DNA of 6,270 nucleotides. Origin: Propionibacteriaceae bacterium (GTDB lineage Bacteria; Actinomycetota; Actinomycetes; Propionibacteriales; Propionibacteriaceae). Below are positions 1 through 5,485 of this stretch, piece by piece (the first letter of the stretch is position 1; the number at the start of each line of letters is the position of its first letter). The position numbers were made by a program, and so were the translations under genes. The stretch covers positions 1 through 6,270 of the forward strand of contig JAUNUL010000168.1 of NCBI GenBank assembly GCA_030538175.1, in the 5' to 3' direction. The notes below the pieces were generated by a model that saw only the letters and a list, made by a program, of their open reading frames with translations, was not told the DNA's origin and did not search any database.

Positions 1-624
1 ATGAAGGGCGAGAAGATGAGCAAGTCCCTCGGCAACGGGGCGCTCGTCAGCGAGGTCACCAAGCAGTTCCCGCCGCGGGCGGTCCGGCTCTATCTGCTCG
101 CCCCGCACTATCGGTCGATCATCGAGTTCTCGCCCGATTCGCTGGCCGAGGCGACCGCCCAGCTCGCGCGGATCGACTCGTTCGTGGCCCGCGCGACAGA
201 AGCCACGGAGGCGGCGGCGACCGAGGTCCCGCAGGAGTTCGCGGCCTCGATGAACGACGACCTGGGCACCCCCGGCGCGATGGCCGTGCTGTTCACGACC
301 GTGCGCCAGGGCAACGCGGCGCTGGAGTCCGGCGACCAGGCCGAGGTCGGGCGCCTGTTGGGCGAGGTGCGGGCCATGCTGGCCGTGCTCGGCCTGGCGA
401 CCGACGACCCGGTGTGGGCGGAAGCGGCCGGCGGACAGGGCGGGGATGATCTCACGCCGATCGTCGACGGTCTGGTCCAGGCCTTGCTCGCCCAGCGCGC
501 AAGCGCCCGCGAACGCAAGGACTGGTCGGCCGCCGACGCGATCCGCGACCAGCTCAACGAGCTGGGCCTGAAGATCACCGACACCCCGGCCGGGGCCAAG
601 TGGGAACTCGAGACGGGGCACTGA
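1..624 (+). CDS. cysS: Cysteinyl-tRNA synthetase, C-terminal part (5' truncated by window edge)
   Basis: Cysteine--tRNA ligase is a cytoplasmic class I aminoacyl-tRNA synthetase that activates cysteine with ATP and charges tRNA-Cys. The visible 207 residues begin just before the class I signature KMSKS (visible residues 5-9, followed by LGN), so the ATG at base 1 is an internal methionine. About the first 250 residues, with the HIGH motif and the zinc site, lie outside the window. After KMSKS comes the family segment around residues 27-43 (RAVRLYLLAPHYRS..IEF), then a DALR-type helical region with a conserved FAASMNDDLGTPGA stretch at 80-93. The C-terminal domain at about 170-203 has the typical RERKDWSAADAIRDQL opening and a DTPAGAKWEL ending. 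The actinobacterial paralogue MshC (mycothiol ligase) also carries KMSKS, but this C-terminal domain and the rlmB neighbour favour CysS. The stop TGA is one base before the rlmB ATG, suggesting translational coupling. Confidence 0.96.
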   Translation: MKGEKMSKSLGNGALVSEVTKQFPPRAVRLYLLAPHYRSIIEFSPDSLAEATAQLARIDSFVARATEATEAAATEVPQEFAASMNDDLGTPGAMAVLFTTVRQGNAALESGDQAEVGRLLGEVRAMLAVLGLATDDPVWAEAAGGQGGDDLTPIVDGLVQALLAQRASARERKDWSAADAIRDQLNELGLKITDTPAGAKWELETGH

Positions 625-625
625 C

Positions 626-1588
626 ATGGCAGGGAACTCACAGCGACCCGGTGCGCGCAGCCGCGGCAAGGGCAAGGGTGCAGCCGGTTCCGGTGGCCGG
701 ATCCGCCGCAGTCTCGCCGGCAAAGGACCGACGCCGAAGGCCGAGGACCGGCCCTATCACAAGGCGTTCAAGGCCAAGCAGGCCGCGGCCAAGCATGGTG
801 GGCCAAGCGCCAGGTCGTCGACGCAGCGCACCGGCCGTCCGGGTGCCGGCCCCGAGTGGGTCGCCGGGCGCAACCCCGTGCTCGAGGCGCTCCAGGCCGG
901 CATCCCGGTGCAGACGGCGTATGTCGCTGACGGTGCCGAGCGGGACTCCCGCCTGCGCGACATCCTGCAGCACTGCGCCGACCACAACGTGCCCACGCTG
1001 CAGTCCACCCGCACCGAGCTCGACCGGTTGACCGGTGGTGCGGTGCACCAGGGTGTGGCGTTGAAGCTGCCGGAATTCGAGTACGCCCACCCCGACGACC
1101 TGCTCGCCAATGCGTTGGAGTCGTCCGCGGCGCCGCTGATCGTGATGCTCGACCAGATCACCGACCCCCGCAATCTGGGGGCGATCATCCGCTCGGCAGC
1201 GGCCTTCGGCGCCCATGGTGTGGTGATCCCGGAGCGCCGTTCGGCGCAGATGACCGCGGCGGCCTGGAAGACGTCGGCCGGTGCGGCGGCACGCGTACCG
1301 ATCGCCCGCGCGGGCAACCTGAACCGGGCGCTGGAGGCGTACGCGAAGGCAGGGTTCACCATCGCGGGTCTCGCGGGCGAATCGGACGCCGGCATCGAGG
1401 GGCTGCCCGGCGCTGATGGGCCACTGGTGCTCGTCGTCGGTTCCGAGGGCGACGGCCTGTCCCGGCTGGTGCGCGAGAACTGCGACGCGCTGGTGTCGAT
1501 CCCGATGTCGAGCGCGGTCGAATCCCTTAATGCTGGGGTTGCTGCAGGTATTGCGCTCTATGAGGTGTCACGTCTGCGCAGGGGATAG
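626..1588 (+). CDS. rlmB: 23S rRNA (guanosine-2'-O-)-methyltransferase RlmB, SpoU/TrmH family
   Basis: RlmB uses S-adenosylmethionine to methylate the ribose 2'-O of G2251 (E. coli numbering) in the 23S rRNA P loop. The 320-residue protein has three parts. Residues 1-75 form a basic Gly/Arg/Lys/Ala-rich tail, probably disordered and RNA-binding, of a kind usual in actinobacterial members. An L30e-like substrate-binding domain at about 77-150 opens with [12 protein letters not shown] and contains HQGV. The SPOUT catalytic domain at 168-318 has all three family motifs: motif 1 NLGAIIRSA (183-191, with Asn183 and Arg189), motif 2 [10 protein letters not shown] (270-279), and motif 3 IPM...[15 protein letters not shown] (292-313). 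The trefoil-knot SAM site is therefore intact. The ATG lies one base past the cysS stop; the only upstream SD-like sequence is a weak GACGGGG at 612-618, which fits coupled translation. Another TrmH-family 2'-O-methyltransferase is possible, but the cysS-rlmB pairing supports RlmB. Confidence 0.93.
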   Translation: MAGNSQRPGARSRGKGKGAAGSGGRIRRSLAGKGPTPKAEDRPYHKAFKAKQAAAKHGGPSARSSTQRTGRPGAGPEWVAGRNPVLEALQAGIPVQTAYVADGAERDSRLRDILQHCADHNVPTLQSTRTELDRLTGGAVHQGVALKLPEFEYAHPDDLLANALESSAAPLIVMLDQITDPRNLGAIIRSAAAFGAHGVVIPERRSAQMTAAAWKTSAGAAARVPIARAGNLNRALEAYAKAGFTIAGLAGESDAGIEGLPGADGPLVLVVGSEGDGLSRLVRENCDALVSIPMSSAVESLNAGVAAGIALYEVSRLRRG

Positions 1589-1632
1589 ATTGGGCGCAGT
1601 CCCCACCGCGAAGGAGCCCTGCAGTGCCCAAT
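1589..1632 (+). promoter_or_regulatory. Inverted repeat enclosing the glyA ribosome binding site and start codon
   Basis: ATTGGGC begins directly after the rlmB stop (1589-1595), and its exact reverse complement GCCCAAT lies at 1626-1632, overlapping the glyA start codon. Two inner pairings are possible: the stem can continue by a G-U and a C-G pair (1596/1625, 1597/1624), or GCAG (1596-1599) can pair with CTGC (1619-1622) across a 3-base bulge. Either way the Shine-Dalgarno AAGGAG falls in the loop and the GTG in or beside the stem. It could modulate glyA translation, for instance by being opened by ribosomes terminating on rlmB. The pairing is read directly; the function is inference, and a 7-bp match can arise by chance. 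Confidence 0.35.
1611..1616 (+). promoter_or_regulatory. Shine-Dalgarno of glyA
   Basis: AAGGAG with a 7-base spacer to the GTG at 1624. It fixes that non-ATG start: the next in-frame ATG codes for residue 58, inside the conserved SHMT core. Confidence 0.85.
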
Positions 1633-3063
1633 CCCAATGCTGAGTTGTCGAGCGCTTATCAGACCATTCTCAAGGTGGTTGAGCAGGTCGAACCCCGCAT
1701 CGCCGCAGCCACCCGTGCCGAGCTCACCGATCAGCGCGGTTCGCTGAAGCTCATCGCATCCGAGAATTACGCCTCGCTGCCGGTTCTGGCGACCATGGGC
1801 ACGTGGCTGTCGGACAAGTACGCCGAGGGCACCGTCGGCCACCGGTTCTATGCGGGCTGCCAGAACATCGACACTGTGGAGTCGGTTGCGGCCGAGCATG
1901 CGCGCGAACTGTTCGGCGCGGAATATGCGTACGCCCAGCCCCACTCCGGCATCGACGCCAACCTGACGGCTTTCTGGGCGATCCTCGCGCACAAGATCGA
2001 GGGTCCCGCGCTCACCGAGTTCGGCGCGAAGACCGTGAACGACCTCTCCGAGGCCGACTGGGCGACGCTGCGCAAGCGGTTCGGGGATCAGAAGATGCTC
2101 GGCATGAGCCTCGACGCCGGCGGTCACCTGACCCACGGCTTCCGGCCCAATATCTCGGGCAAGATGTTCGACCAGCGCTCCTATGGCACCGACCCGACGA
2201 CGCAGCTGCTCGACTATGACCAGATCGCTGCCGCCGCGCGCGAGTTCAAGCCGCTCATCCTGGTGGCGGGCTATTCGGCCTATCCGCGGCGGATCGACTT
2301 CGCCAAGATGAAAGAGATCGCCGACGAGATCGGTGCGGTGTTCATGGTCGACATGGCCCACTTCGCCGGTCTGGTGGCCGGCAAGGTGTTCACCGGCAAC
2401 GAGGACCCGGTCCCGTTCGCGGATGTCGTGACCACGACCACGCACAAGTCCCTGCGCGGGCCGCGTGGCGGTCTGGTGCTGGCCAAGGAGGAGTACGCCG
2501 CGTCGGTCGATCGTGGCTGCCCGCTGGTGCTCGGCGGCCCGCTGTCGCACATGATGGCTGCGAAGGCCGTTGCGCTGGCGGAAGCCCGCACTGCTGAGTT
2601 CCGGACCTATGCCCAGAACGTCGCCGACAACGCCCAGACCTTGGCCGAGGGCCTGCTGAAGCGCGGCAGCACGCTGGTGACCGGTGGCACCGACAACCAC
2701 ATCGTGTTGCTGGACGTCAGCTCGTTCGGGTTGACCGGCCGCCAGGCCGAGTCGGCCCTGCTCGATGCCGGTGTGGTCACCAACCGCAACTCGGTCCCCG
2801 CGGATCCGAACGGTGCTTGGTATACCTCGGGTGTCCGCCTCGGCACCCCCGCCCTCACCTCCCGCGGCTTCGGCGCGGCCGAGTTCGATCGGGTCGCCGA
2901 GTTGATCGTCGAGGTGCTGTCGAACACCACCCCGGTGACCGCTTCCACCGGCAAGCCGGGCAAGGCGAAGTACACACTGGCCGACGGTGTCGCCGAGCGG
3001 GTCCAGGGTGCTGCTGATGAGTTGTTGGACGCCCACCCGCTCTATCCGGGTCTGGAACTCTGA
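1624..3063 (+). CDS. glyA: Serine hydroxymethyltransferase, long actinobacterial form
   Basis: This cytoplasmic PLP enzyme interconverts serine plus tetrahydrofolate with glycine plus 5,10-methylene-tetrahydrofolate, the main one-carbon source for purine, thymidylate and methionine synthesis. Visible hallmarks are the N-terminal LKLIASEN (41-48) and DKYAEG (64-69), the PLP-contacting VDMAHFAGL with Asp243 and His246, the Schiff-base lysine Lys275 in [14 protein letters not shown], and the carboxylate-binding Arg405 in [13 protein letters not shown]. At 479 residues it exceeds the common bacterial length of about 420. Much of the excess is an insertion of about 34 residues (about 123-156) before the [12 protein letters not shown] motif, plus a longer start and end. 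This matches the long SHMT class of Streptomyces and some other bacteria. Translation starts at GTG with a good Shine-Dalgarno. The gene follows rlmB by 35 bases with no terminator seen, so co-transcription is likely. All key residues are present, so I expect an active enzyme. Confidence 0.95.
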   Translation: MPNPNAELSSAYQTILKVVEQVEPRIAAATRAELTDQRGSLKLIASENYASLPVLATMGTWLSDKYAEGTVGHRFYAGCQNIDTVESVAAEHARELFGAEYAYAQPHSGIDANLTAFWAILAHKIEGPALTEFGAKTVNDLSEADWATLRKRFGDQKMLGMSLDAGGHLTHGFRPNISGKMFDQRSYGTDPTTQLLDYDQIAAAAREFKPLILVAGYSAYPRRIDFAKMKEIADEIGAVFMVDMAHFAGLVAGKVFTGNEDPVPFADVVTTTTHKSLRGPRGGLVLAKEEYAASVDRGCPLVLGGPLSHMMAAKAVALAEARTAEFRTYAQNVADNAQTLAEGLLKRGSTLVTGGTDNHIVLLDVSSFGLTGRQAESALLDAGVVTNRNSVPADPNGAWYTSGVRLGTPALTSRGFGAAEFDRVAELIVEVLSNTTPVTASTGKPGKAKYTLADGVAERVQGAADELLDAHPLYPGLEL

Positions 3064-3096
3064 GGGTCCAACTCTGACCTTTCCGCAACAACGCAC

Positions 3097-3124
3097 GTGC
3101 CCCGGGCCAAACGGCTCGGGGCAC
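3097..3124. terminator. GC-rich hairpin, probable shared terminator for the convergent glyA and DUF2207 genes
   Basis: GTGCCCCGGGCC (3097-3108) pairs with GGCTCGGGGCAC (3113-3124): a 12-bp stem with one G-U pair and a 4-base AAAC loop. It starts 33 bases after the glyA stop and lies 21 bases past the stop of the opposing gene. There is no real U-tract on either side, as is common for actinobacterial intrinsic terminators, so termination efficiency is uncertain. The position between two convergent genes supports a bidirectional role. Confidence 0.65.
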
Positions 3125-3126
3125 TG

Positions 3127-3154
3127 TCGTCAGCGGGCACGTTCGTCAGCGGGC
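3127..3154. repeat. 12-bp direct repeat at the 3' end of the DUF2207 gene
   Basis: TCGTCAGCGGGC occurs at 3127-3138 and again at 3143-3154, a 16-base period. The second copy covers the last Ala and Arg codons and the stop codon of the minus-strand gene; the first lies between that stop and the terminator hairpin. It looks like a small local duplication. The copies are out of frame with each other, so the first adds no backup stop in the same frame. Confidence 0.6.
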
Positions 3155-4831
3155 GAAGAGCTGTCCGTTGAGGGTGATGATGAACGAGCGCAGTGAGTCC
3201 GGCAGGTCACGCAGGTGCCAGTTGTCCGGTCCGTTGAACCAGGACAGGTCCGTGGGGTCCGGCAGGTCGTCATCGTCGGCAGCGGCGAGGGCGTCGAGCC
3301 ACCGGTCCGCGCCGCCGAGGACGATCGCATAGGGCAGGACCTCGGAGAGCTCGCGGTATTCCAGTCCCTTCGGCATCTGGTCGGTGGGGTGCGACAGCAG
3401 CTGCTGCCGCAGTACGCCGAGCCCGGCGAGCAGTCGGGCGCCCTTCGCGGTGCGGGCCGGCATTTCCTGGGCGACGAACGCCAGACCCAGACCGATCGCG
3501 ATGACGGCGAGCCCTACCAGGCCAAAGGTGGTGAAGGCAGCCAGGACCCCGGTGAGGATCAGGCCCGCGATGACGGCCCCGATCGCGCGGGTATTCCACG
3601 TGGTGCGCGTGCTGTCCGGGCGCCGTTCATAGAACCCTTGGTGCACGACCTCGTCATAAAGGTCTGATTGGATCCGCGGGATCGCCCCGGCGACGGCTGG
3701 CCCGATCTCCGACACCAGCGTCCGCTGCCCGGTCGGGACGACGGCATCGAGCAGGTCCCGCTCATAGTCGCGCAGGGGGCGCTCACCGGACATCCGGATG
3801 AGTTCCCAGTCCGCGGGCGCGAACTCCGAGCGCCGCGGCAGCTCAGCGATCAGCAGATGGCCGTGCACGGCCAGATCCATGATGGTGGCGGTGATATCGA
3901 TCGGGTCGACCCGCTCGTCGATGACGGTGCCCACCTCGCCGGGCAACACGTCTCCCCCGGGCTGGAACTCGACGACACCCGGCCCGACCGGGTCGAAGCG
4001 GGCGACCTCGATCGGGTCGTGGGTGGGCGCAGCGTCCCGACCCGATCGACGATGGAGCAGATAGAGCCCGGCAGCGCCCAGTGCCAAGGCCGCCAACGCC
4101 GCGGCGAGCGGCCACCCGGTGCCGGTGAACGCCCGACCGATGGTCCAGCGCTCGTCGATCTCCTCATTCGGGGCGACCACGCCAGCCGGGAACGTGATCC
4201 GTGGCCCGACGATCTCCCCTGCCCCCCGCGGACCGTCGGTGAAGCGCGGGGCGAACGAATCGTGGGTCCCACCGGCGGCGAGGGCACAGGCCGCCTGGGT
4301 CCCCGGCGCACCGGCGACACATTTGAAGTCGGTGAATTGACCCGGCACATCGAGCTCCCCCTCGACCCGCTGCACCGGCAGCGAGAGCCCCTGGAGGACG
4401 TCCCAGCGCACGAGCGTCTGGTCACCCGGGGCGCGGACAGCAGCACCGGTGACGCGATAGCTGACCTCGATCTCCCCGACATCACCCGGGGTCATGGTGA
4501 GGACCACGTGCTCGGCTTCGGTGGCGACCCGGCCGATGTCCTGTCCGCCGGCGGTCGCTCGCAGGTCCGTGACGGTGAACACGATGTCGCGTTGGCCGAG
4601 GACCTCCTCCCGGGTCCGGAAGCGCTGCACAATCTCACTCGGCGGGGCTCCGTCGAACCGCAGCGTCGAGGTCACGGCGACCGACCCGTCGGGGTTGATC
4701 GTGGCGGTCGTTTGGTGCAGGGCCACCGTCTCGGCGGCGTGGGCCGGGAGCCCACCGACTCCCAGCAACAGCCCCAGCGTCGTCACCAGCAGGAGCAGGC
4801 CCCTGATCACACGCTTGGTTGTTGGCTTCAT
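3146..4831 (-). CDS. DUF2207 domain-containing secreted/membrane protein of unknown function
   Basis: The function is unknown. The 561-residue layout matches the DUF2207 family of bacterial membrane proteins. Residues 1-33 form a Sec signal peptide: a KR-rich start, a Leu-rich core and AHA before a likely cut at about 32-33. A beta-rich extracytoplasmic domain (about 34-238) with a Cys181/Cys192 pair, possibly a disulfide, is followed by one membrane helix (about 240-260) and a basic stop (HRRSGR). Next is a conserved soluble segment (about 285-332) with PGEVGTVID and DITATIMDLAVHGHL, predicted cytoplasmic. A hydrophobic block at 416-456 can form two helices. The C-terminal part has the family stretch LPYAIVLGGADRW (509-521) and an Asp-rich linker (519-533). 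The ATG has GGGAG seven bases upstream. The gene is divergent from ispF and convergent with glyA, so it is probably monocistronic here. An envelope role is inference from topology only. Confidence 0.88.
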   Translation of the reverse strand: MKPTTKRVIRGLLLLVTTLGLLLGVGGLPAHAAETVALHQTTATINPDGSVAVTSTLRFDGAPPSEIVQRFRTREEVLGQRDIVFTVTDLRATAGGQDIGRVATEAEHVVLTMTPGDVGEIEVSYRVTGAAVRAPGDQTLVRWDVLQGLSLPVQRVEGELDVPGQFTDFKCVAGAPGTQAACALAAGGTHDSFAPRFTDGPRGAGEIVGPRITFPAGVVAPNEEIDERWTIGRAFTGTGWPLAAALAALALGAAGLYLLHRRSGRDAAPTHDPIEVARFDPVGPGVVEFQPGGDVLPGEVGTVIDERVDPIDITATIMDLAVHGHLLIAELPRRSEFAPADWELIRMSGERPLRDYERDLLDAVVPTGQRTLVSEIGPAVAGAIPRIQSDLYDEVVHQGFYERRPDSTRTTWNTRAIGAVIAGLILTGVLAAFTTFGLVGLAVIAIGLGLAFVAQEMPARTAKGARLLAGLGVLRQQLLSHPTDQMPKGLEYRELSEVLPYAIVLGGADRWLDALAAADDDDLPDPTDLSWFNGPDNWHLRDLPDSLRSFIITLNGQLFAR

Positions 4832-4838
4832 GGCGTGG

Positions 4839-4843
4839 CTCCC
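4839..4843 (-). promoter_or_regulatory. Shine-Dalgarno of the DUF2207 gene
   Basis: GGGAG on the minus strand, 7 bases upstream of the ATG at 4831-4829. It supports the start that gives an intact signal peptide. Confidence 0.6.
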
Positions 4844-4853
4844 GATCGCTCAA

Positions 4854-4878
4854 GTGCGCGGGCCCCTGCACAGCGCAC
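4854..4878 (-). promoter_or_regulatory. Small stem-loop in the probable 5' leader of the DUF2207 gene
   Basis: GTGCGC (4854-4859) and GCGCAC (4873-4878) are exact 6-bp inverted repeats with a 13-base loop, just upstream of the Shine-Dalgarno in the minus-strand transcript. It could be an mRNA structure or an operator, but a GC-rich 6-bp match is weak evidence. Confidence 0.2.
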
Positions 4879-4901
4879 ACGGGGCGTGCCCGATGTCCGA
4901 A

Positions 4902-4910
4902 ACTATGGCA
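4902..4910 (-). promoter_or_regulatory. Candidate extended -10 promoter element of the DUF2207 gene
   Basis: Read on the minus strand this is TGC followed by CATAGT, which matches TATAAT at four of six positions and carries the TGn extension. It lies about 70 bases upstream of the ATG. No convincing -35 hexamer is seen at the usual distance. It is the most AT-rich patch of the divergent region. Confidence 0.35.
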
Positions 4911-4929
4911 CACAGTGGGGTGACCCGGT

Positions 4930-4959
4930 TTGGCCGTACGCCCGCGACAGTGCGACACT
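4930..4959 (+). promoter_or_regulatory. Candidate promoter of ispF, possibly giving a leaderless mRNA
   Basis: TTGGCC (4930-4935) resembles a -35 box. After an 18-base spacer, GACACT (4954-4959), preceded by TGC, resembles an extended -10 box (A, A and T conserved at positions 2, 4 and 6). The -10 ends six bases before the ispF ATG at 4966, so transcription could begin at the ATG itself. No Shine-Dalgarno is visible there, which fits leaderless translation, common in actinobacteria. Assigned by eye only. Confidence 0.35.
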
Positions 4960-4965
4960 CACGCC

Positions 4966-5457
4966 ATGTTCCGCACCGGGATCGGCATCGATGTCCACGC
5001 TCTCGCCGAGGGGCGCCCGATGATGGTGGGTTGTCTGCATTTCCCGGAGGAGACACAGGGTCCCGTGGGCCATTCCGACGGCGATGTAGCCGCCCACGCA
5101 GCCTGCGATGCCCTGTTCTCGGCCACCGGCCTGGGCGACCTGGGCAGCAACTACGGCACCTCGGATCCCGCCTGGTCCGCAGCTCCGGGGATCGACTTCC
5201 TGACCGAAACTGCACGCCGGGTGCGGGCCGCCGGGTTCGAGATCGGCAATGTGGCAGTCCAGGTGATCGGCAACCGGCCCCGGATCGGCCCCCGTCGGGG
5301 CGAGGCGGAGGCGTTGATGAGCGAGGCGCTCGGAGCGCCGGTCACCTTGTCGGCGACGACCACCGATGGTCTGGGACTGACCGGGCGCGGGGAAGGCATT
5401 GCCGCCATCGCAACCGCGTTGGTCACCGGTCCCACAGACGAACCGGCCGCAGGTTAG
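4966..5457 (+). CDS. ispF: 2-C-methyl-D-erythritol 2,4-cyclodiphosphate synthase
   Basis: IspF converts 4-diphosphocytidyl-methylerythritol 2-phosphate to the 2,4-cyclodiphosphate with release of CMP, a step of the non-mevalonate (MEP) route to isoprenoids, in the cytoplasm as a trimer. The 163-residue protein is the normal length. Metal ligands are Asp9 and His11 (IGIDVHAL) and His44. GHSDGD at 35-40 and [13 protein letters not shown] at 55-67 are family signatures. The C-terminal [15 protein letters not shown] (120-134) carries the nucleotide-binding threonines and ends in the family tail. I chose the ATG at 4966 because it gives the usual [12 protein letters not shown] start; the in-frame TTG 36 bases upstream would add an uncharacteristic 12-residue tail. 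There is no clear Shine-Dalgarno, and a -10-like box lies directly upstream. The gene for the preceding CDP-ME step enzyme, ispD, is not next to it. The downstream gene starts 28 bases later on the same strand, so co-transcription is plausible. Confidence 0.96.
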   Translation: MFRTGIGIDVHALAEGRPMMVGCLHFPEETQGPVGHSDGDVAAHAACDALFSATGLGDLGSNYGTSDPAWSAAPGIDFLTETARRVRAAGFEIGNVAVQVIGNRPRIGPRRGEAEALMSEALGAPVTLSATTTDGLGLTGRGEGIAAIATALVTGPTDEPAAG

Positions 5458-5470
5458 GGTCGCTCCACCA

Positions 5471-5478
5471 GAGGGGGG
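5471..5478 (+). promoter_or_regulatory. Shine-Dalgarno of the metallopeptidase gene
   Basis: GAGGGGGG with a 7-base spacer to the ATG at 5486. It supports this start in the short ispF-peptidase gap. Confidence 0.7.
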
Positions 5479-5485
5479 ACACGAT

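Noticed and set aside
1..3. ATG at the first base as the start of a 207-residue protein
   Set aside because: KMSKS follows at residue 5; in class I synthetases this motif lies in the middle of the protein, so the gene starts outside the window.
600..1031. 143-codon plus-strand frame overlapping the start of rlmB
   Set aside because: It lies within the cysS end and rlmB in another frame and is Arg/Pro/Ser-rich with no motif; rlmB has all its family motifs.
1558..3096. 512-codon open frame on the minus strand opposite glyA
   Set aside because: It is fully antisense to a well-conserved SHMT, is rich in Arg, Gly, His and Gln without recognisable motifs, and is the usual by-product of GC-rich third positions.
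4930..4965. TTG at 4930 as an upstream start of ispF
   Set aside because: It would add 12 residues ([12 protein letters not shown]) not typical of IspF, has no Shine-Dalgarno, and overlaps the likely promoter.
3668..5023. 451-codon open frame on the plus strand opposite the DUF2207 gene
   Set aside because: The opposite strand encodes a protein with signal peptide, membrane helices and family motifs; this frame is Arg/Gly/Asp/Pro-rich with no domain and crosses into ispF out of frame.
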